Shown: positions 35,029 through 43,412 of the stretch, piece by piece | Layout: each line of letters starts with the position of its first letter | Position numbering within the stretch: position 1 is the stretch's first letter | Origin: an uncultured Clostridia bacterium | GTDB taxonomy: Bacteria > Bacillota > Clostridia > Christensenellales > Borkfalkiaceae | Direction: 5' to 3' | Assembly (NCBI GenBank): GCA_947631905.1 | Contig: CANRND010000003.1 | Location: 1 to 64,000, forward strand | Length of the DNA: 64,000 bases | Program-made: the position numbers and the translations under genes | Notes under the pieces: generated by a model | Told to the model about the DNA's origin: nothing | The model's input: the letters and a program-made list of their open reading frames with translations, nothing else | Databases searched by the model: none

Positions 35029-35610
35029 ATGAAAGAAAAACGTACTGCCACAAGAAAACTCGGAAAACTCTTTTATATCATCCTGATCGCGCTCACCGCG
35101 GTCATGCTCACGATGCTCAGCCTGTGGACCGTAACGGAGAAGCCGCTCTATCTCTATCTTCTTCTCGGAGTCTTCCCCGTTTATGTCTTTCACCTCGTGT
35201 TTCACCTTGTGCGCACGGACAAAGACTATAAAAAGCGGGACACGCAAAAGAGCGAGTTCCTCGCCGCGGCGCGGGATGAAAACGCGAAAGTGGTGTATAT
35301 GACCTACCTCGGCAACAAACGGCGGGTAAAAAAGCCCTCGCAGACCAAAAAAGACTACCTCGTGGAGTTTTACTCCGCGGGCGTGGACACCGCGCTGTTG
35401 AAGCGGCACCTTTGGTACGATCTTCCCGAGGCGGACGAGGAGACCCTGCTCCGCTCCCGCATCGGGCAGCTTGAAATTCCTTTCCCCTTTCTCTCGGAAA
35501 TTTCGGGGCGGACGCTACTCGTGCAGGAGGCGTTTTACCGCGCGGCGGAACATTCCCCCCTCTTTGCGTCCCTCTTCCGCGACAACGAGGTGATCCTCTA
35601 TGGCGAATGA
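35029..35610 (+). CDS. Hypothetical membrane protein, 193 aa
   Basis: The start MKEKRTATRKLGK is chosen because it fits the promoter position and gives a basic N-terminus before the first membrane helix. Two hydrophobic segments (about 16-35 and 42-62) are followed by a cytoplasmic-looking domain (VVYMTYLGNKRRVKKPSQTKKDYLVEF onward) of about 130 residues. I recognise no family. The stop overlaps the yggS start by 11 bp, so the two are translationally coupled. A role linked to cofactor homeostasis with YggS is only a guess from the neighbour. Confidence 0.7.
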   Translation: MKEKRTATRKLGKLFYIILIALTAVMLTMLSLWTVTEKPLYLYLLLGVFPVYVFHLVFHLVRTDKDYKKRDTQKSEFLAAARDENAKVVYMTYLGNKRRVKKPSQTKKDYLVEFYSAGVDTALLKRHLWYDLPEADEETLLRSRIGQLEIPFPFLSEISGRTLLVQEAFYRAAEHSPLFASLFRDNEVILYGE

Positions 35611-36274
35611 CCTGAAAGAACTTCTCGCAAAGCTCGCAAAAGGGAACCCGTTCGGGGAAAAGGTGACCCTCGTCGCCGCGACAAAGACCCGCACGCTCGA
35701 GGAGATAAGTTGGGCGGTCGGGGCGGGTGTGACCGACGTCGGCGAAAACAAGGTGCAGGAATTTTGCGAAAAGTTCGGGCGCGTGGCGGGCGCGCGGTGG
35801 CACTTTATCGGACATTTACAGCGCAATAAGGTAAAGTACCTCATCGGAAAAACCGTACTCATCCACTCCGTGGACAGCGACGGCCTCGCGGAAGAGATCG
35901 CGCGGCTCTCGAAAAAAGCGGGGCTTACCACCGACATCCTCATCCAGATCAACATCGGCGCGGAGGAGAGCAAGAGCGGATACCCCCTCTTGGGCGGCAT
36001 GGACGCCTTTATGCGGCTCACTGGCATGGAGGGGGTGCGCGTAAAGGGTTTTATGGCGATGCTCCCCCATACGGACAACGAGGCCGTACTCGTCCCGCTT
36101 TGCGACGAAATGCGCAGGCTGTACGAACAGGCGAAAGCGGTTTCGCCCGACGTGGAATATCTGAGCATGGGCATGAGCGGGGACTATGCGCTTTGCATCT
36201 CCCGCGGCGCCAACATGGTGCGCCTCGGGACCGCGATCTTCGGGGAAAGGCTCTTGCCTGCGGAAAAAAATTAA
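35600..36274 (+). CDS. yggS: YggS/PROSC-family pyridoxal phosphate-binding protein
   Basis: The protein has 224 aa. It has a TIM-barrel fold with the PLP-lysine region VTLVAATKTRTLEEI (about 23-37), WHFIGHLQRNKVKYL and the C-terminal SMGMSGDYALCISRGANMVRLGTAIFG. Family members keep PLP levels balanced and affect amino-acid metabolism; no catalysis is established. The window also contains the PLP synthase genes pdxST, but not in the same operon. A strong terminator follows. Confidence 0.93.
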   Translation: MANDLKELLAKLAKGNPFGEKVTLVAATKTRTLEEISWAVGAGVTDVGENKVQEFCEKFGRVAGARWHFIGHLQRNKVKYLIGKTVLIHSVDSDGLAEEIARLSKKAGLTTDILIQINIGAEESKSGYPLLGGMDAFMRLTGMEGVRVKGFMAMLPHTDNEAVLVPLCDEMRRLYEQAKAVSPDVEYLSMGMSGDYALCISRGANMVRLGTAIFGERLLPAEKN

Positions 36275-36282
36275 AGCGTAAA

Positions 36283-36315
36283 ACATCGCCGCACCCACAA
36301 GGGGTGCGGCGATGT
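36283..36315. terminator. Bidirectional terminator after yggS
   Basis: The stem ACATCGCCGCACCC/GGGTGCGGCGATGT lies between the convergent yggS and PH-domain genes. Confidence 0.8.
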
Positions 36316-36343
36316 TCAAAATGTGGAGATTCGCCAATGATTT

Positions 36344-36853
36344 TCAGGAGTTTTCCATCAAATCGAATAGCTGTTTTTGCAGAGACGCGGGATCGCACAC
36401 GTTCTTTACGGTGATGGCGCCCGTTTCCGCTTGCACGGTGAGCGCGCCGTAGCGGAAGATCCTCCCCGGAAGGGACACCTCCACGAACACGTTTTTCAGA
36501 TCGGGAATGCGCGCCTCGAACTGCGTTTTATGGGACGTTGCAACGACGCGTAGGTTCGTAAACACGAGGCTGTAACAGATGTTCCGTTTGGTCAGGACCG
36601 CCGCGACTGCCGCCCACGCGAGCGCAAGCACGATCACGGCGACGGCGATCACCCCGCCCAACACGGCGGGAAGAGCTTCGCCGGCAAAAGACGCCAACCG
36701 CAACATACGGACCGTCCCCGGGAGAAAACCCCCTAAGCCGACGGCGGCGAAACAGGGTACCGAAAGCCAGAGCGCCGCGATCGACGCGCGGCTGATCTTT
36801 GCCGAACCCATGAGCTGCTCGCCCTCTTTGAGTTGCAATTCCTCGGGCCGCAT
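36344..36853 (-). CDS. Membrane protein with bacterial PH-like domain
   Basis: The protein has 169 aa. Two hydrophobic segments (about 22-43 and 62-85) precede a beta-rich bacterial pleckstrin-homology (bPH_2/YdbS-like) region: SLVFTNLRVVATSHKTQFEARIPDLKNVFV, then FRYGALTVQAETG. The function of such proteins is not known; some act in membrane stress. It follows a second PH-domain gene by 3 bp, so the pair form an operon. The two share the pattern IFRYGALTVQ / IFNYGTVQIN, which suggests descent from a duplication and possibly a hetero-oligomer. Confidence 0.75.
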   Translation of the reverse strand: MRPEELQLKEGEQLMGSAKISRASIAALWLSVPCFAAVGLGGFLPGTVRMLRLASFAGEALPAVLGGVIAVAVIVLALAWAAVAAVLTKRNICYSLVFTNLRVVATSHKTQFEARIPDLKNVFVEVSLPGRIFRYGALTVQAETGAITVKNVCDPASLQKQLFDLMENS

Positions 36854-36856
36854 ACC

Positions 36857-37330
36857 TTATTTACTAATCGCACCCGCCATTGCTTTCGCCATCTGGTCCG
36901 CCTGCTGTTTCATGCGGTCCTCTTCGAACTGGTCGACCTGCGACATGATCATCTTTTTGAATGCATCTGCGTTTTTGATCGCGCCGAAGCGGTATTCTCC
37001 CGCCGCCGTGTTGATCTGAACGGTGCCGTAGTTGAAAATTTTGCCGAAGAACGGTTGCGTTACGGCGACGTTCTGGATCTTGTTGAGCGGTGCGTCGAGC
37101 GCCTGCGTGTTCGCCACGCCGATCTTCCCGATCACCCGCTTCGTGGTGACTGCAAGCTCAATGTTCTTGAAGCGCACGGTTGCGATGATCGCCTTGACCG
37201 TGGGGATCAGAAGGAGCCAGCAGAGCAGGATCCCCTTGATCCACGCCCCGACCAAAAACAGGCCGTTCAGATCCGCTTTCTTCACGATCGTTTCGTTTTT
37301 GCCGAGATTGTTTTCCACATACTTGCTCAT
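36857..37330 (-). CDS. Membrane-anchored PH-like domain protein
   Basis: The protein has 157 aa. One hydrophobic region (GLFLVGAWIKGILLCWLLLIP, about 24-44) is followed by a bacterial PH-like domain (VTTKRVIGKIGVANTQALDAPLNKIQNVAV...IFNYGTVQINTAAGEYRFGAI). This is the classic bPH_2 pattern of an NK-linker after the TTKR strand. A charged helix ends the protein. It heads the two-gene PH operon and diverges from an XRE regulator across a palindromic site. Confidence 0.8.
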   Translation of the reverse strand: MSKYVENNLGKNETIVKKADLNGLFLVGAWIKGILLCWLLLIPTVKAIIATVRFKNIELAVTTKRVIGKIGVANTQALDAPLNKIQNVAVTQPFFGKIFNYGTVQINTAAGEYRFGAIKNADAFKKMIMSQVDQFEEDRMKQQADQMAKAMAGAISK

Positions 37331-37384
37331 TTTTAAATACCTCTTTGTCTTTTTTTGTCGAACTTTCGGTTCAACGGCAACATT

Positions 37385-37403
37385 TTAACCTAAAACAGGT
37401 TAA
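37385..37403. promoter_or_regulatory. Palindromic operator between divergent PH operon and XRE gene
   Basis: TTAACCT-AAAAC-AGGTTAA is a perfect inverted repeat. It lies about 30 nt before a TATAAT box (37431-37436) for the XRE gene and 55 nt before the PH gene start. The neighbouring XRE protein is the likely ligand. Confidence 0.65.
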
Positions 37404-37457
37404 ATGTCAAGCGTTTGGAGACACTTATGTTATAATTTTTTGGGAATTTTTTCGGAA

Positions 37458-37700
37458 ATGAGAAGAGTATACCGGCGCATCAGAGATTTGCGCGAAGATA
37501 AGGATATGAGCCAGACGGAGATCGCGCGGATGCTCGGGATGTCCCAGACGGGCTATTCCAAATACGAGACGGGCGAAAACGACGTCCCGACAGACGTTCT
37601 CATCCGCCTTGCCGAGTTCCACAACACGAGCGTGGATTATCTGCTCGGATTGACGGACAATCCGAAGCGGTACGACCCTCCTCTTTCCCATAAAAACTAA
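37458..37700 (+). CDS. XRE-family transcriptional regulator
   Basis: The protein has 80 aa. The start MRRVYRRIRDLREDKDMSQ is the usual N-terminus for this family; an upstream in-frame extension crosses the promoter. The helix-turn-helix is MSQTEIARMLGMSQTGYSKYETGENDVP (about 17-44), with a C-terminal VDYLLGLTDNP. It probably acts as a dimeric repressor of itself and of the divergent PH-domain operon. Confidence 0.87.
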   Translation: MRRVYRRIRDLREDKDMSQTEIARMLGMSQTGYSKYETGENDVPTDVLIRLAEFHNTSVDYLLGLTDNPKRYDPPLSHKN

Positions 37701-37720
37701 GCCGCCCGAAAAGGGCGGCT
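37700..37720 (+). terminator. Terminator of the XRE gene
   Basis: The stem AGCCGCCC/GGGCGGCT has a GAAAA loop and then TTCTT. Its first base is the last base of the stop codon. Confidence 0.8.
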
Positions 37721-37749
37721 TTCTTGATTGCGGAAACCTTGCAAAGCGT

Positions 37750-37778
37750 TTGCTAATTTTTCCCAAAACGGATATAAT
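37750..37778 (+). promoter_or_regulatory. Promoter of the phospholipase C-like gene
   Basis: TTGCTA and TATAAT are separated by 17 nt, with a leader containing AAGGAGG. Confidence 0.8.
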
Positions 37779-37807
37779 AATCTGTGTAAACACGAAAAGG
37801 AGGAAGT

Positions 37808-38707
37808 ATGCCCTCTTCCATTACCCACCAACTCATCGCGGAAGAAGCGCTGAAACTGCTCCCGCCCGAAGCGAAAGCCGCCGCGGAACGCTTCCCCGAC
37901 GAATATTTTCTCGGCTGTCAGGGACCCGACATGTTTTTCTTTTACCGCATCGGGAACAAGAGCGAATATAACCTCGGCAAGTTTTTGCACCGCTACCGCG
38001 TATACGACGTGTTCTCCCTCTTTTTAAGCGCCCTGCGCGGAAAAGAGGGCGCGCCCCGCTTCGGGGAAACGGAAAAAGCGCAGGCGCTCTCCTACGTTCT
38101 CGGCTACATTACCCACTATGCCGCGGACACCGCATTCCACCCCTTTGTATACAACTATCTCAAAGAGTACCGCTGTGAAAAGCGGGTACACCAACAGATG
38201 GAAAACGACTGGGACGTGTGGTTTTTGCGGGAAAAGAAAAACGCGGAAGCCGAAAAATTCCGCTTTGCATTTTCCCCCGCGAAGATCATCGGGGACGGCG
38301 CGGCGGCGCGGCTGTACGCCTACCTCGCGCTGGGATTGGAACGCGAAGAGGTGACAAAGGCGCGCTTTGCCCGCGGCGTGAAAAACTTTTCCCGCTACCT
38401 CAAATTCTTCCACGGGAAGTGCTACTCCGCCCAGCGCGGTTGGGAACGGACGGAAAAGTTCTTCCATGCAAAGCGGTTCCTCTCCCGCCTCTTTCCGCGC
38501 GAAAACCCCGACCCCGCTTTCCTCTCGGGGGAACATTTTTGGGAGCTTTCCGAAGAGCGCGGGCATAACGCGGACGAACTGTTCGGCCGCGCCGTAAGCG
38601 AGGGCGCAAGGCTCGGAAAGATTTTTCTGAGCGTATTGCAGGACGGCGGGGAACTGCCCAAAGAGGAATTTTCGAACAGCTTGCTGACGGCAAAACCCGT
38701 GGAATGA
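37808..38707 (+). CDS. Zinc-dependent phospholipase C-like protein
   Basis: The protein has 299 aa. It matches the bacterial Zn_dep_PLPC group: MPSSITHQLIAEEALKLLP at the N-terminus (with the conserved His), FLGCQGPDMFFFY, and the motif GYITHYAADTAFHPFVYNY, where the histidines and aspartate would bind zinc. There is no signal peptide, unlike secreted clostridial alpha-toxin relatives, so the protein is probably cytoplasmic and its substrate is unknown. GGAGG precedes the ATG and a strong terminator follows, so it is a single-gene unit. Confidence 0.85.
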   Translation: MPSSITHQLIAEEALKLLPPEAKAAAERFPDEYFLGCQGPDMFFFYRIGNKSEYNLGKFLHRYRVYDVFSLFLSALRGKEGAPRFGETEKAQALSYVLGYITHYAADTAFHPFVYNYLKEYRCEKRVHQQMENDWDVWFLREKKNAEAEKFRFAFSPAKIIGDGAAARLYAYLALGLEREEVTKARFARGVKNFSRYLKFFHGKCYSAQRGWERTEKFFHAKRFLSRLFPRENPDPAFLSGEHFWELSEERGHNADELFGRAVSEGARLGKIFLSVLQDGGELPKEEFSNSLLTAKPVE

Positions 38708-38719
38708 GAGGATAACGAA

Positions 38720-38756
38720 GCGCGGCGGCAACTGCCTTTGCAGTCGCCGCCGCGCG
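38720..38756 (+). terminator. Terminator between the phospholipase-like gene and queH
   Basis: GCGCGGCGG...CCGCCGCGC with an inner ACTGC/GCAGT stem is followed by GTTTTT. Confidence 0.85.
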
Positions 38757-38759
38757 TTT

Positions 38760-39347
38760 TTATGCTTTTTTGGAAAATTCACAGCCGCAATAGTTCTGGC
38801 GGTAGAGCGCATGCTCTCTGGAAAGCTCGATGGAGCGCAGATACCCGCCCCGCTTTTTGAAATCGCTCGGCAGATACTTTACGCCGTACTCCCTTTCGAG
38901 TTCAAAGCCGATCTCATTGATGAGCTTTGCGTTTTTGAGGGGCGAAACGGTGAGGGTCGTGCCGAAAAAATCGTATCCGCGCGCCTTTGCCTCTTGCGCC
39001 GTGCGTTCGAGGCGCAGGCGGAAGCACCGCGCGCACCGCGCGCCGCCCTCGGGTTCGCTTTCGTACCCTGCGGCGATCGCTTTATAGTCCCCGTGGGCAT
39101 AGCCGCAATCGAGAAAGTCCGCCTGCCCCGTCTCTTTCAAGAGACGGATCTGCTCCGCCTTGCGCTTTTCGTACTCCTCCTCGCCGTCTAAATTGGGATT
39201 GTAATAAAACACCGTGGTTTTGAGCAAGGGGGAGACCTGTTCGAGACAGTAACTCGAACAGGGCGCGCAACAGCTGTGCAAAAGCAGGGTTCTGCCCGCG
39301 TTTTCGGCGAGCGTTTGGAGCATGAGAGCGTCGTAGTTGATGTTCAT
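38760..39347 (-). CDS. queH: Epoxyqueuosine reductase QueH
   Basis: The protein has 195 aa. The start MNINYDALMLQTLAENAG is chosen because the frame upstream runs through a repeat. The DUF208/QueH cysteine motifs are present: LLHSCCAPCSSYCLE (about 22-36), GGARCARCFRLRLE, and the C-terminal NYCGCEF. QueH is the alternative, non-B12 epoxyqueuosine reductase that completes queuosine in tRNA after QueA. It lies downstream of pdxT, with a family 2 hairpin between them. Confidence 0.93.
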   Translation of the reverse strand: MNINYDALMLQTLAENAGRTLLLHSCCAPCSSYCLEQVSPLLKTTVFYYNPNLDGEEEYEKRKAEQIRLLKETGQADFLDCGYAHGDYKAIAAGYESEPEGGARCARCFRLRLERTAQEAKARGYDFFGTTLTVSPLKNAKLINEIGFELEREYGVKYLPSDFKKRGGYLRSIELSREHALYRQNYCGCEFSKKA

Positions 39348-39354
39348 GAGGAAA

Positions 39355-39402
39355 CCCCCTCCCCTACCCCTCCCCCGCGCGTTCCGCGCGGGGGAGGGCA
39401 AG
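39355..39402. repeat. Family 2 repeat between pdxT and queH
   Basis: CCCCTACCCCTCCCCC-GCGCGTTCCGCGC-GGGGGAGGG. The upper stem differs from other copies but stays paired. Confidence 0.75.
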
Positions 39403-39417
39403 AAAACGGAAAGAATT

Positions 39418-39981
39418 TTAGGAGACGAGTTCGCGCAAGAAATATTCGTGGACGCGCACGTCATCCGTAAGTTCTGGGTGAAATGCGGTGGCGAGCATAT
39501 GTCCCTGCCGCACCGCGACGATCTTTCCGCCGCAAGCGGCGAGCGTCTGCACCTCGGGAGCGGCCCTCTCCACATAGGGCGCGCGGATGAACACCGCGGG
39601 AAAATTCCCGATTCCCTCGAAAGGGATGTCCGCACGGAACGAACCGAGCTGGCGGCCGTAGGCGTTGCGCCTGACCGTGACATTCAGCGTGCCGAACCAG
39701 ACGTTTTCGTCGTTCGACAGCGTTTTGGCGAGCAAAATCAGTCCCGCGCAGGTACCGAACACGGGAAGCCCGCCCGCGATCGCCTCTTTCACGGGGTCTA
39801 GAAGCCCCTCTTCGCGCAACAGTTTTCCCTGCACGGTGGACTCCCCGCCGGGGAGAATGATACCGTCCAGACCGTCGGTAAAATGCTCTCTGCGCCTGAT
39901 CTCTTTATAGGACGCGCCGAGCGTTGCGAGCATTTTTTCATGCTCATAAAACGCCCCTTGCAGAGCGAAAACGCCGATCAT
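39418..39981 (-). CDS. pdxT: Pyridoxal 5'-phosphate synthase glutaminase subunit PdxT
   Basis: The protein has 187 aa. The start [18 protein letters not shown] overlaps the pdxS stop (ATGA), which gives translational coupling. It is a class I glutamine amidotransferase with GGEST (about 45-49), the nucleophile Cys in [12 protein letters not shown], and the His/Glu pair in AFHPELTDD. PdxT supplies ammonia to PdxS in the DXP-independent vitamin B6 pathway. Confidence 0.96.
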   Translation of the reverse strand: MIGVFALQGAFYEHEKMLATLGASYKEIRRREHFTDGLDGIILPGGESTVQGKLLREEGLLDPVKEAIAGGLPVFGTCAGLILLAKTLSNDENVWFGTLNVTVRRNAYGRQLGSFRADIPFEGIGNFPAVFIRAPYVERAAPEVQTLAACGGKIVAVRQGHMLATAFHPELTDDVRVHEYFLRELVS

Positions 39982-40850
39982 TTGCCCCGCTCCGCCATGA
40001 GGAGAGCGATCTCCTGCTCGTTGATGCCGACCATCGCCTCGCCGAGGTCCTCGGAAAGCTCCGCCAAAATTTTGGGATCGTTGTAGTTTGTGACTGCCTG
40101 CACGATGGCGCGGGCGCGTTTGGCGGGATTGCCCGATTTGAAGATGCCGCTTCCGACGAACACCCCCTCCGCGCCGAGCTGCATCATGAGCGCCGCGTCC
40201 GCGGGAGTCGCCACCCCGCCCGCCGCAAAGTTGACGACGGGGAGTTTGCCGTTGTCGTGGACATATTTTACCAGCTCGTAGGGAACGCAGAGCTGTTTCG
40301 CCTCTTCGAAAAGTTCGTCCTCGCGCATGGCGGCGACCTTTCTGATCTCGCTCATCATCATGCGCATGTGGCGGACCGCCTGCACCACGTCGCCCGTGCC
40401 GGGTTCCCCTTTGGTGCGGATCATGGAAGCGCCCTCGGCTATGCGGCGGAGGGCTTCGCCCAAATCGCGCGCGCCGCACACGAAAGGAACTTTGAACTGC
40501 GTTTTGTCGATATGGTATTTATCGTCGGCGGGGGAAAGCACCTCGCTCTCGTCGATGTAGTCGATCTCGATCGCCTCCAAAATCTGCGCCTCGGCAATGT
40601 GGCCGATGCGGCATTTTGCCATGACGGGAATGGAGACGGCGCTTTGGATGCCCTTGATCATTTTGGGGTCGGACATGCGGGAGACCCCGCCCGCCGCGCG
40701 GATGTCCGCGGGGATGCGTTCGAGCGCCATGACCGCGCACGCGCCCGCCTCTTCAGCGATTTTCGCCTGCTCGGGCGTGGTGACGTCCATGATGACCCCG
40801 CCTTTGAGCATCTGCGCCAAATTCTTATTGAGTTCATACCGTTCGTTCAT
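39978..40850 (-). CDS. pdxS: Pyridoxal 5'-phosphate synthase subunit PdxS
   Basis: The protein has 290 aa. The start [23 protein letters not shown] is preceded by AAAGAGG. It is a (beta/alpha)8 barrel with the family signatures [42 protein letters not shown], the PLP/ribose-phosphate lysines and [33 protein letters not shown]. It joins ribose 5-phosphate, glyceraldehyde 3-phosphate and ammonia into PLP. It is about 96% of the usual length, and the C-terminus is short but complete. Confidence 0.97.
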   Translation of the reverse strand: MNERYELNKNLAQMLKGGVIMDVTTPEQAKIAEEAGACAVMALERIPADIRAAGGVSRMSDPKMIKGIQSAVSIPVMAKCRIGHIAEAQILEAIEIDYIDESEVLSPADDKYHIDKTQFKVPFVCGARDLGEALRRIAEGASMIRTKGEPGTGDVVQAVRHMRMMMSEIRKVAAMREDELFEEAKQLCVPYELVKYVHDNGKLPVVNFAAGGVATPADAALMMQLGAEGVFVGSGIFKSGNPAKRARAIVQAVTNYNDPKILAELSEDLGEAMVGINEQEIALLMAERGK

Positions 40851-40878
40851 TTTGATACCTCTTTGCGATTTCGCGCCT

Positions 40879-40907
40879 ATTATAACACGCACGGGAGAAA
40901 CAGTCAA
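40879..40907 (-). promoter_or_regulatory. Promoter of pdxS-pdxT
   Basis: TTGACT and TATAAT are separated by 17 nt. Confidence 0.8.
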
Positions 40908-40930
40908 CTTATTTTGGGGGAAGCGTAAAA

Positions 40931-40954
40931 GAACGGGGGGCGAACCCCCCGTTC
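40931..40954 (-). terminator. Terminator of the rubredoxin gene
   Basis: The stem GAACGGGGGG/CCCCCCGTTC with a TTCG loop is followed by TTTT on the minus strand. Confidence 0.85.
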
Positions 40955-40971
40955 CCTTTGTTTGCAACTGC

Positions 40972-41127
40972 TTATTCCGCCGAAAAATCTTCCTTGCCGA
41001 CGCCGCAGAGCGGGCAGGTGTAGTCGTCGGGAATGTCCTCCCACTTGGTGCCGGGCGCTATGCCGTTATCGGGATCGCCCGCCTCTTCATCGTAGGTGTA
41101 ACCGCAGACGTTGCATACGTACTTCAT
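40972..41127 (-). CDS. Rubredoxin
   Basis: The protein has 51 aa. It contains the two CxxC iron-binding motifs, CNVCGY (Cys5, Cys8) and CPLCG (Cys38, Cys41), and the conserved core [22 protein letters not shown]. Rubredoxin is a one-electron carrier that binds a single iron. In anaerobes it passes electrons to flavodiiron proteins that reduce oxygen or nitric oxide; one such gene, fprA, lies just upstream on the same strand. AAGGAG precedes the ATG. Confidence 0.96.
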   Translation of the reverse strand: MKYVCNVCGYTYDEEAGDPDNGIAPGTKWEDIPDDYTCPLCGVGKEDFSAE

Positions 41128-41169
41128 TGTTTTCTATCTCCTTTTTTGAATTTTTTTGGAATAAGGTTG

Positions 41170-41213
41170 CCCCCCTCCCCTACCCCTCCCCCAACAAGTT
41201 ATGGGAGGGCGAG
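41170..41213. repeat. Family 2 repeat and a second C/G-rich hairpin between fprA and rubredoxin
   Basis: CCCCTACCCCTCCCCC-AACAAGTTATGGGAGGGCGAG is followed by CCCCCTTAGTCCCCCTCCAATGGAGGGGG at about 41229-41257. A relative of the latter is at 44205-44238. Confidence 0.7.
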
Positions 41214-41312
41214 AAAGAAAGCGCCCACCCCCTTAGTCCCCCTCCAATGGAGGGGGTCCCATTTACCCCGGTGGGTTATTTCTTGCCCCTCCCACGAAGG
41301 CGGGTTAGGCTT

Positions 41313-42515
41313 TTATCTGCCGAGAATGTCGGCGGCGATCTGCGCGCCGAGGGAGCGCAAGCGTTCCGCCTGCTCCTCCTTGACCGAGGAGAGGACCGTC
41401 ACTTTTTCGCCGATTTGCGCCATTCCTTTCCACTCGCCGATGAGTTCCTGCATGAGCTTGCCCGCCTGCGGCGACCAGCTCCCGTTTTCGACGAGCGCAT
41501 ACTTCCTATTCTGGAAATTGTGCGCCGCGAGGTCGTGCAAGAGCTGTTCCATCGGCAGGAAAATGCCGTTGTTGTACGTCGCCGAGACGAACGCAAGGTG
41601 GGAATAGCGGAACGCTTCGGAAACGAGCAGGGAAAGTTCGGTCTGCGAAACGTCGTACACCTTGACGGGCGCGCCGTTTCGCGCAATGGCCGTAGCTAAA
41701 ATTTCGGCGGCATTGCCCGTATGGCCGTGAATGGTGCCGTAAAAGACGACCGCGCCTTTCTCCTCGGGTTGGTATTTGCTCCATGTATCGTATAACGCGA
41801 GATAAGAGCCGAGATCTTTCCGCCAAACGGGGCCGTGGAGCGGGCAGATCATTTTGACGTCAAGCCCCGCCGCCTTTTTGAGAACGGCCTGCACCTGCGC
41901 GCCGTATTTGCCTACGATGTTGAAATAATACCTGCGCGCGTCGGACAAAAATTCTTCCATGAAATTCACATTGTCCGCAAAGATACTGCCGCCCAACGCG
42001 CCGAACGTGCCGAACGCGTCCGCCGAAAAGAGCGTCCCCGTCAAGGTATCGAATGAGAACAGCACCTCGGGCCAATGTACCATGGGCGCGGCGACAAAAG
42101 TAAAACTGTGCTTGCCCGCAGTGAGAACATCCCCCTCCTTGACGACTCTGACGTTCGCGCCGCCGAACGGGAAAAAGTTTTGCATCATTTGCGCCGCTTT
42201 GGCGCTCGTGACGATAACCGCCGCGGGATAGGTCTTTATAAGCCGCAAAAAGGTTGCCGAATGGTCGGGTTCCATGTGATGGACGACGAGATAATCGAGC
42301 GGCCTCCCGCCGAGCGCCGCTTCGACGTTTTCGAGATAGAGATCGGCAACGGAAGGGTCCACCGTGTCGAATAAAACAGTCTTATCGTCGAGCAACAGAT
42401 AGGAGTTGTAGGACACGCCGCGCGGCACGGGATAGACGTTTTCAAACAGCGAAAGCCGCCTGTCGCTCCCGCCGACATAAAAAAGGTCTTCGGAAATGGG
42501 AAAGATGTTGTGCAT
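41313..42515 (-). CDS. fprA: FprA-family flavodiiron protein
   Basis: The protein has 400 aa. The start MHNIFPISEDLFYVGG follows AAAGGAG. The N-terminal metallo-beta-lactamase domain has the diiron ligands HHMEPDH, PMVHWPEV and PLHGPVW. The C-terminal flavodoxin domain has the FMN loop YGTIHGHTGNAAEI. Flavodiiron proteins reduce oxygen to water or nitric oxide to nitrous oxide using rubredoxin, which is encoded next door. The gene has its own promoter. Confidence 0.96.
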   Translation of the reverse strand: MHNIFPISEDLFYVGGSDRRLSLFENVYPVPRGVSYNSYLLLDDKTVLFDTVDPSVADLYLENVEAALGGRPLDYLVVHHMEPDHSATFLRLIKTYPAAVIVTSAKAAQMMQNFFPFGGANVRVVKEGDVLTAGKHSFTFVAAPMVHWPEVLFSFDTLTGTLFSADAFGTFGALGGSIFADNVNFMEEFLSDARRYYFNIVGKYGAQVQAVLKKAAGLDVKMICPLHGPVWRKDLGSYLALYDTWSKYQPEEKGAVVFYGTIHGHTGNAAEILATAIARNGAPVKVYDVSQTELSLLVSEAFRYSHLAFVSATYNNGIFLPMEQLLHDLAAHNFQNRKYALVENGSWSPQAGKLMQELIGEWKGMAQIGEKVTVLSSVKEEQAERLRSLGAQIAADILGR

Positions 42516-42547
42516 AAGCTCTGCTCCTTTTTTCAAAAGCGGATATT

Positions 42548-42576
42548 AGTTTACCATATTATGGGCAAAATTGCAA
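42548..42576 (-). promoter_or_regulatory. Promoter of fprA
   Basis: TTGCAA and TAAACT are separated by 17 nt. Confidence 0.65.
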
Positions 42577-42594
42577 GCGGTAACGCAAAATAAG

Positions 42595-42719
42595 GAGAGA
42601 TTTCTCCACTCCGCCTTCGGCTTCGGTCGAAATGACAAAGGCGCGAGGCGAAATGATAAAGAGCCGCACGGGTCGAAATAACAAAGAGCCGCGCGCGGGC
42701 AGGAATGCCCGCGCGCGGC
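42595..42719 (-). repeat. Family 1 half-repeats and the ferritin terminator
   Basis: GAGATTTCTCCACTC...CGGTCGAAATGACAA (42597-42640) is followed by two degenerate pieces. A perfect GC hairpin with arms GCCGCGCGCGGGC (42688-42719) lies just after the ferritin stop and probably ends that transcript. Confidence 0.7.
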
Positions 42720-42737
42720 GGCTGAATTTGAGGTTGG

Positions 42738-43256
42738 TTACATAGCGGGACCCGTGGCGGACGGAGTGTAGACGCGCGCCGCAAGCTCCTGGTTGAGCGC
42801 GTAAAGCCCCTTTGCGTCCTGGCCGAAGAGCTTGTACTTCTTGACCATATCGTCGGCGTTCGTCTCCTCTTCGCCCTGCTCTTTGATGAACCAGTCGAGG
42901 AACTGCATGGTGCGGTAGTCTTTCTGCCCGAACGCCTCGTGGTAGATGCCCGTGATGAGCGAGGTGACATACTGCTCGTGTTCGTAGCCCGCGAGAAGAG
43001 GGTCGAGGTGGGTCTTAAAGGTCTTGTCGGGTTTTGCGATCTCAACGAACGTGACGCGGTGGCCGTTGTTGATGAGGTAGCGGCGGAGCATCATGGCATG
43101 GTCGCGCTCCTCCTGCGCCTGCACTTCGTACCAATGCGCGAAACCGTCTAACCCCTCGTCCGCGTAGTAGTTGGCGAAATCGAGATAGAGATACGCCGAA
43201 TAGAGTTCCTTGTTGATCTGCTCGTTGAGCATTGCCGCGATTTTTTCGTTTAACAT
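42738..43256 (-). CDS. ftnA: Ferritin
   Basis: The protein has 172 aa and is a four-helix bundle with the ferroxidase-site residues of bacterial non-haem ferritin: E in INKELYSAYLYLD, the EVQAQEERDHAMML segment (EExxH), and QGEEETNADDMV. It oxidises and stores iron, which protects an anaerobe against oxygen-driven iron toxicity. It lies near fprA and rubredoxin and has AAAGGAG before the ATG. A family 1 half-repeat lies upstream, between it and the V-ATPase operon end. Confidence 0.95.
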   Translation of the reverse strand: MLNEKIAAMLNEQINKELYSAYLYLDFANYYADEGLDGFAHWYEVQAQEERDHAMMLRRYLINNGHRVTFVEIAKPDKTFKTHLDPLLAGYEHEQYVTSLITGIYHEAFGQKDYRTMQFLDWFIKEQGEEETNADDMVKKYKLFGQDAKGLYALNQELAARVYTPSATGPAM

Positions 43257-43412
43257 TTTTTATTTTTCTCCTTTTTTGGATTTTTTCGAAATGAGGTAGA
43301 GATGTCTCGACTACGCTCGACATGACATATTAGAAGCGCGGCTCGGAATGACGCGCAGGCAGTATAATGCGGGAAGAGCCGAACGCAGTGAGCAAAGAAA
43401 CCGACGAAACCT

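Noticed and set aside
34930-35409. N-terminal extension of the ruvC frame
   Set aside because: It covers the divergent gene, and RuvC starts at MIILGLDPG with its first catalytic Asp at position 7.
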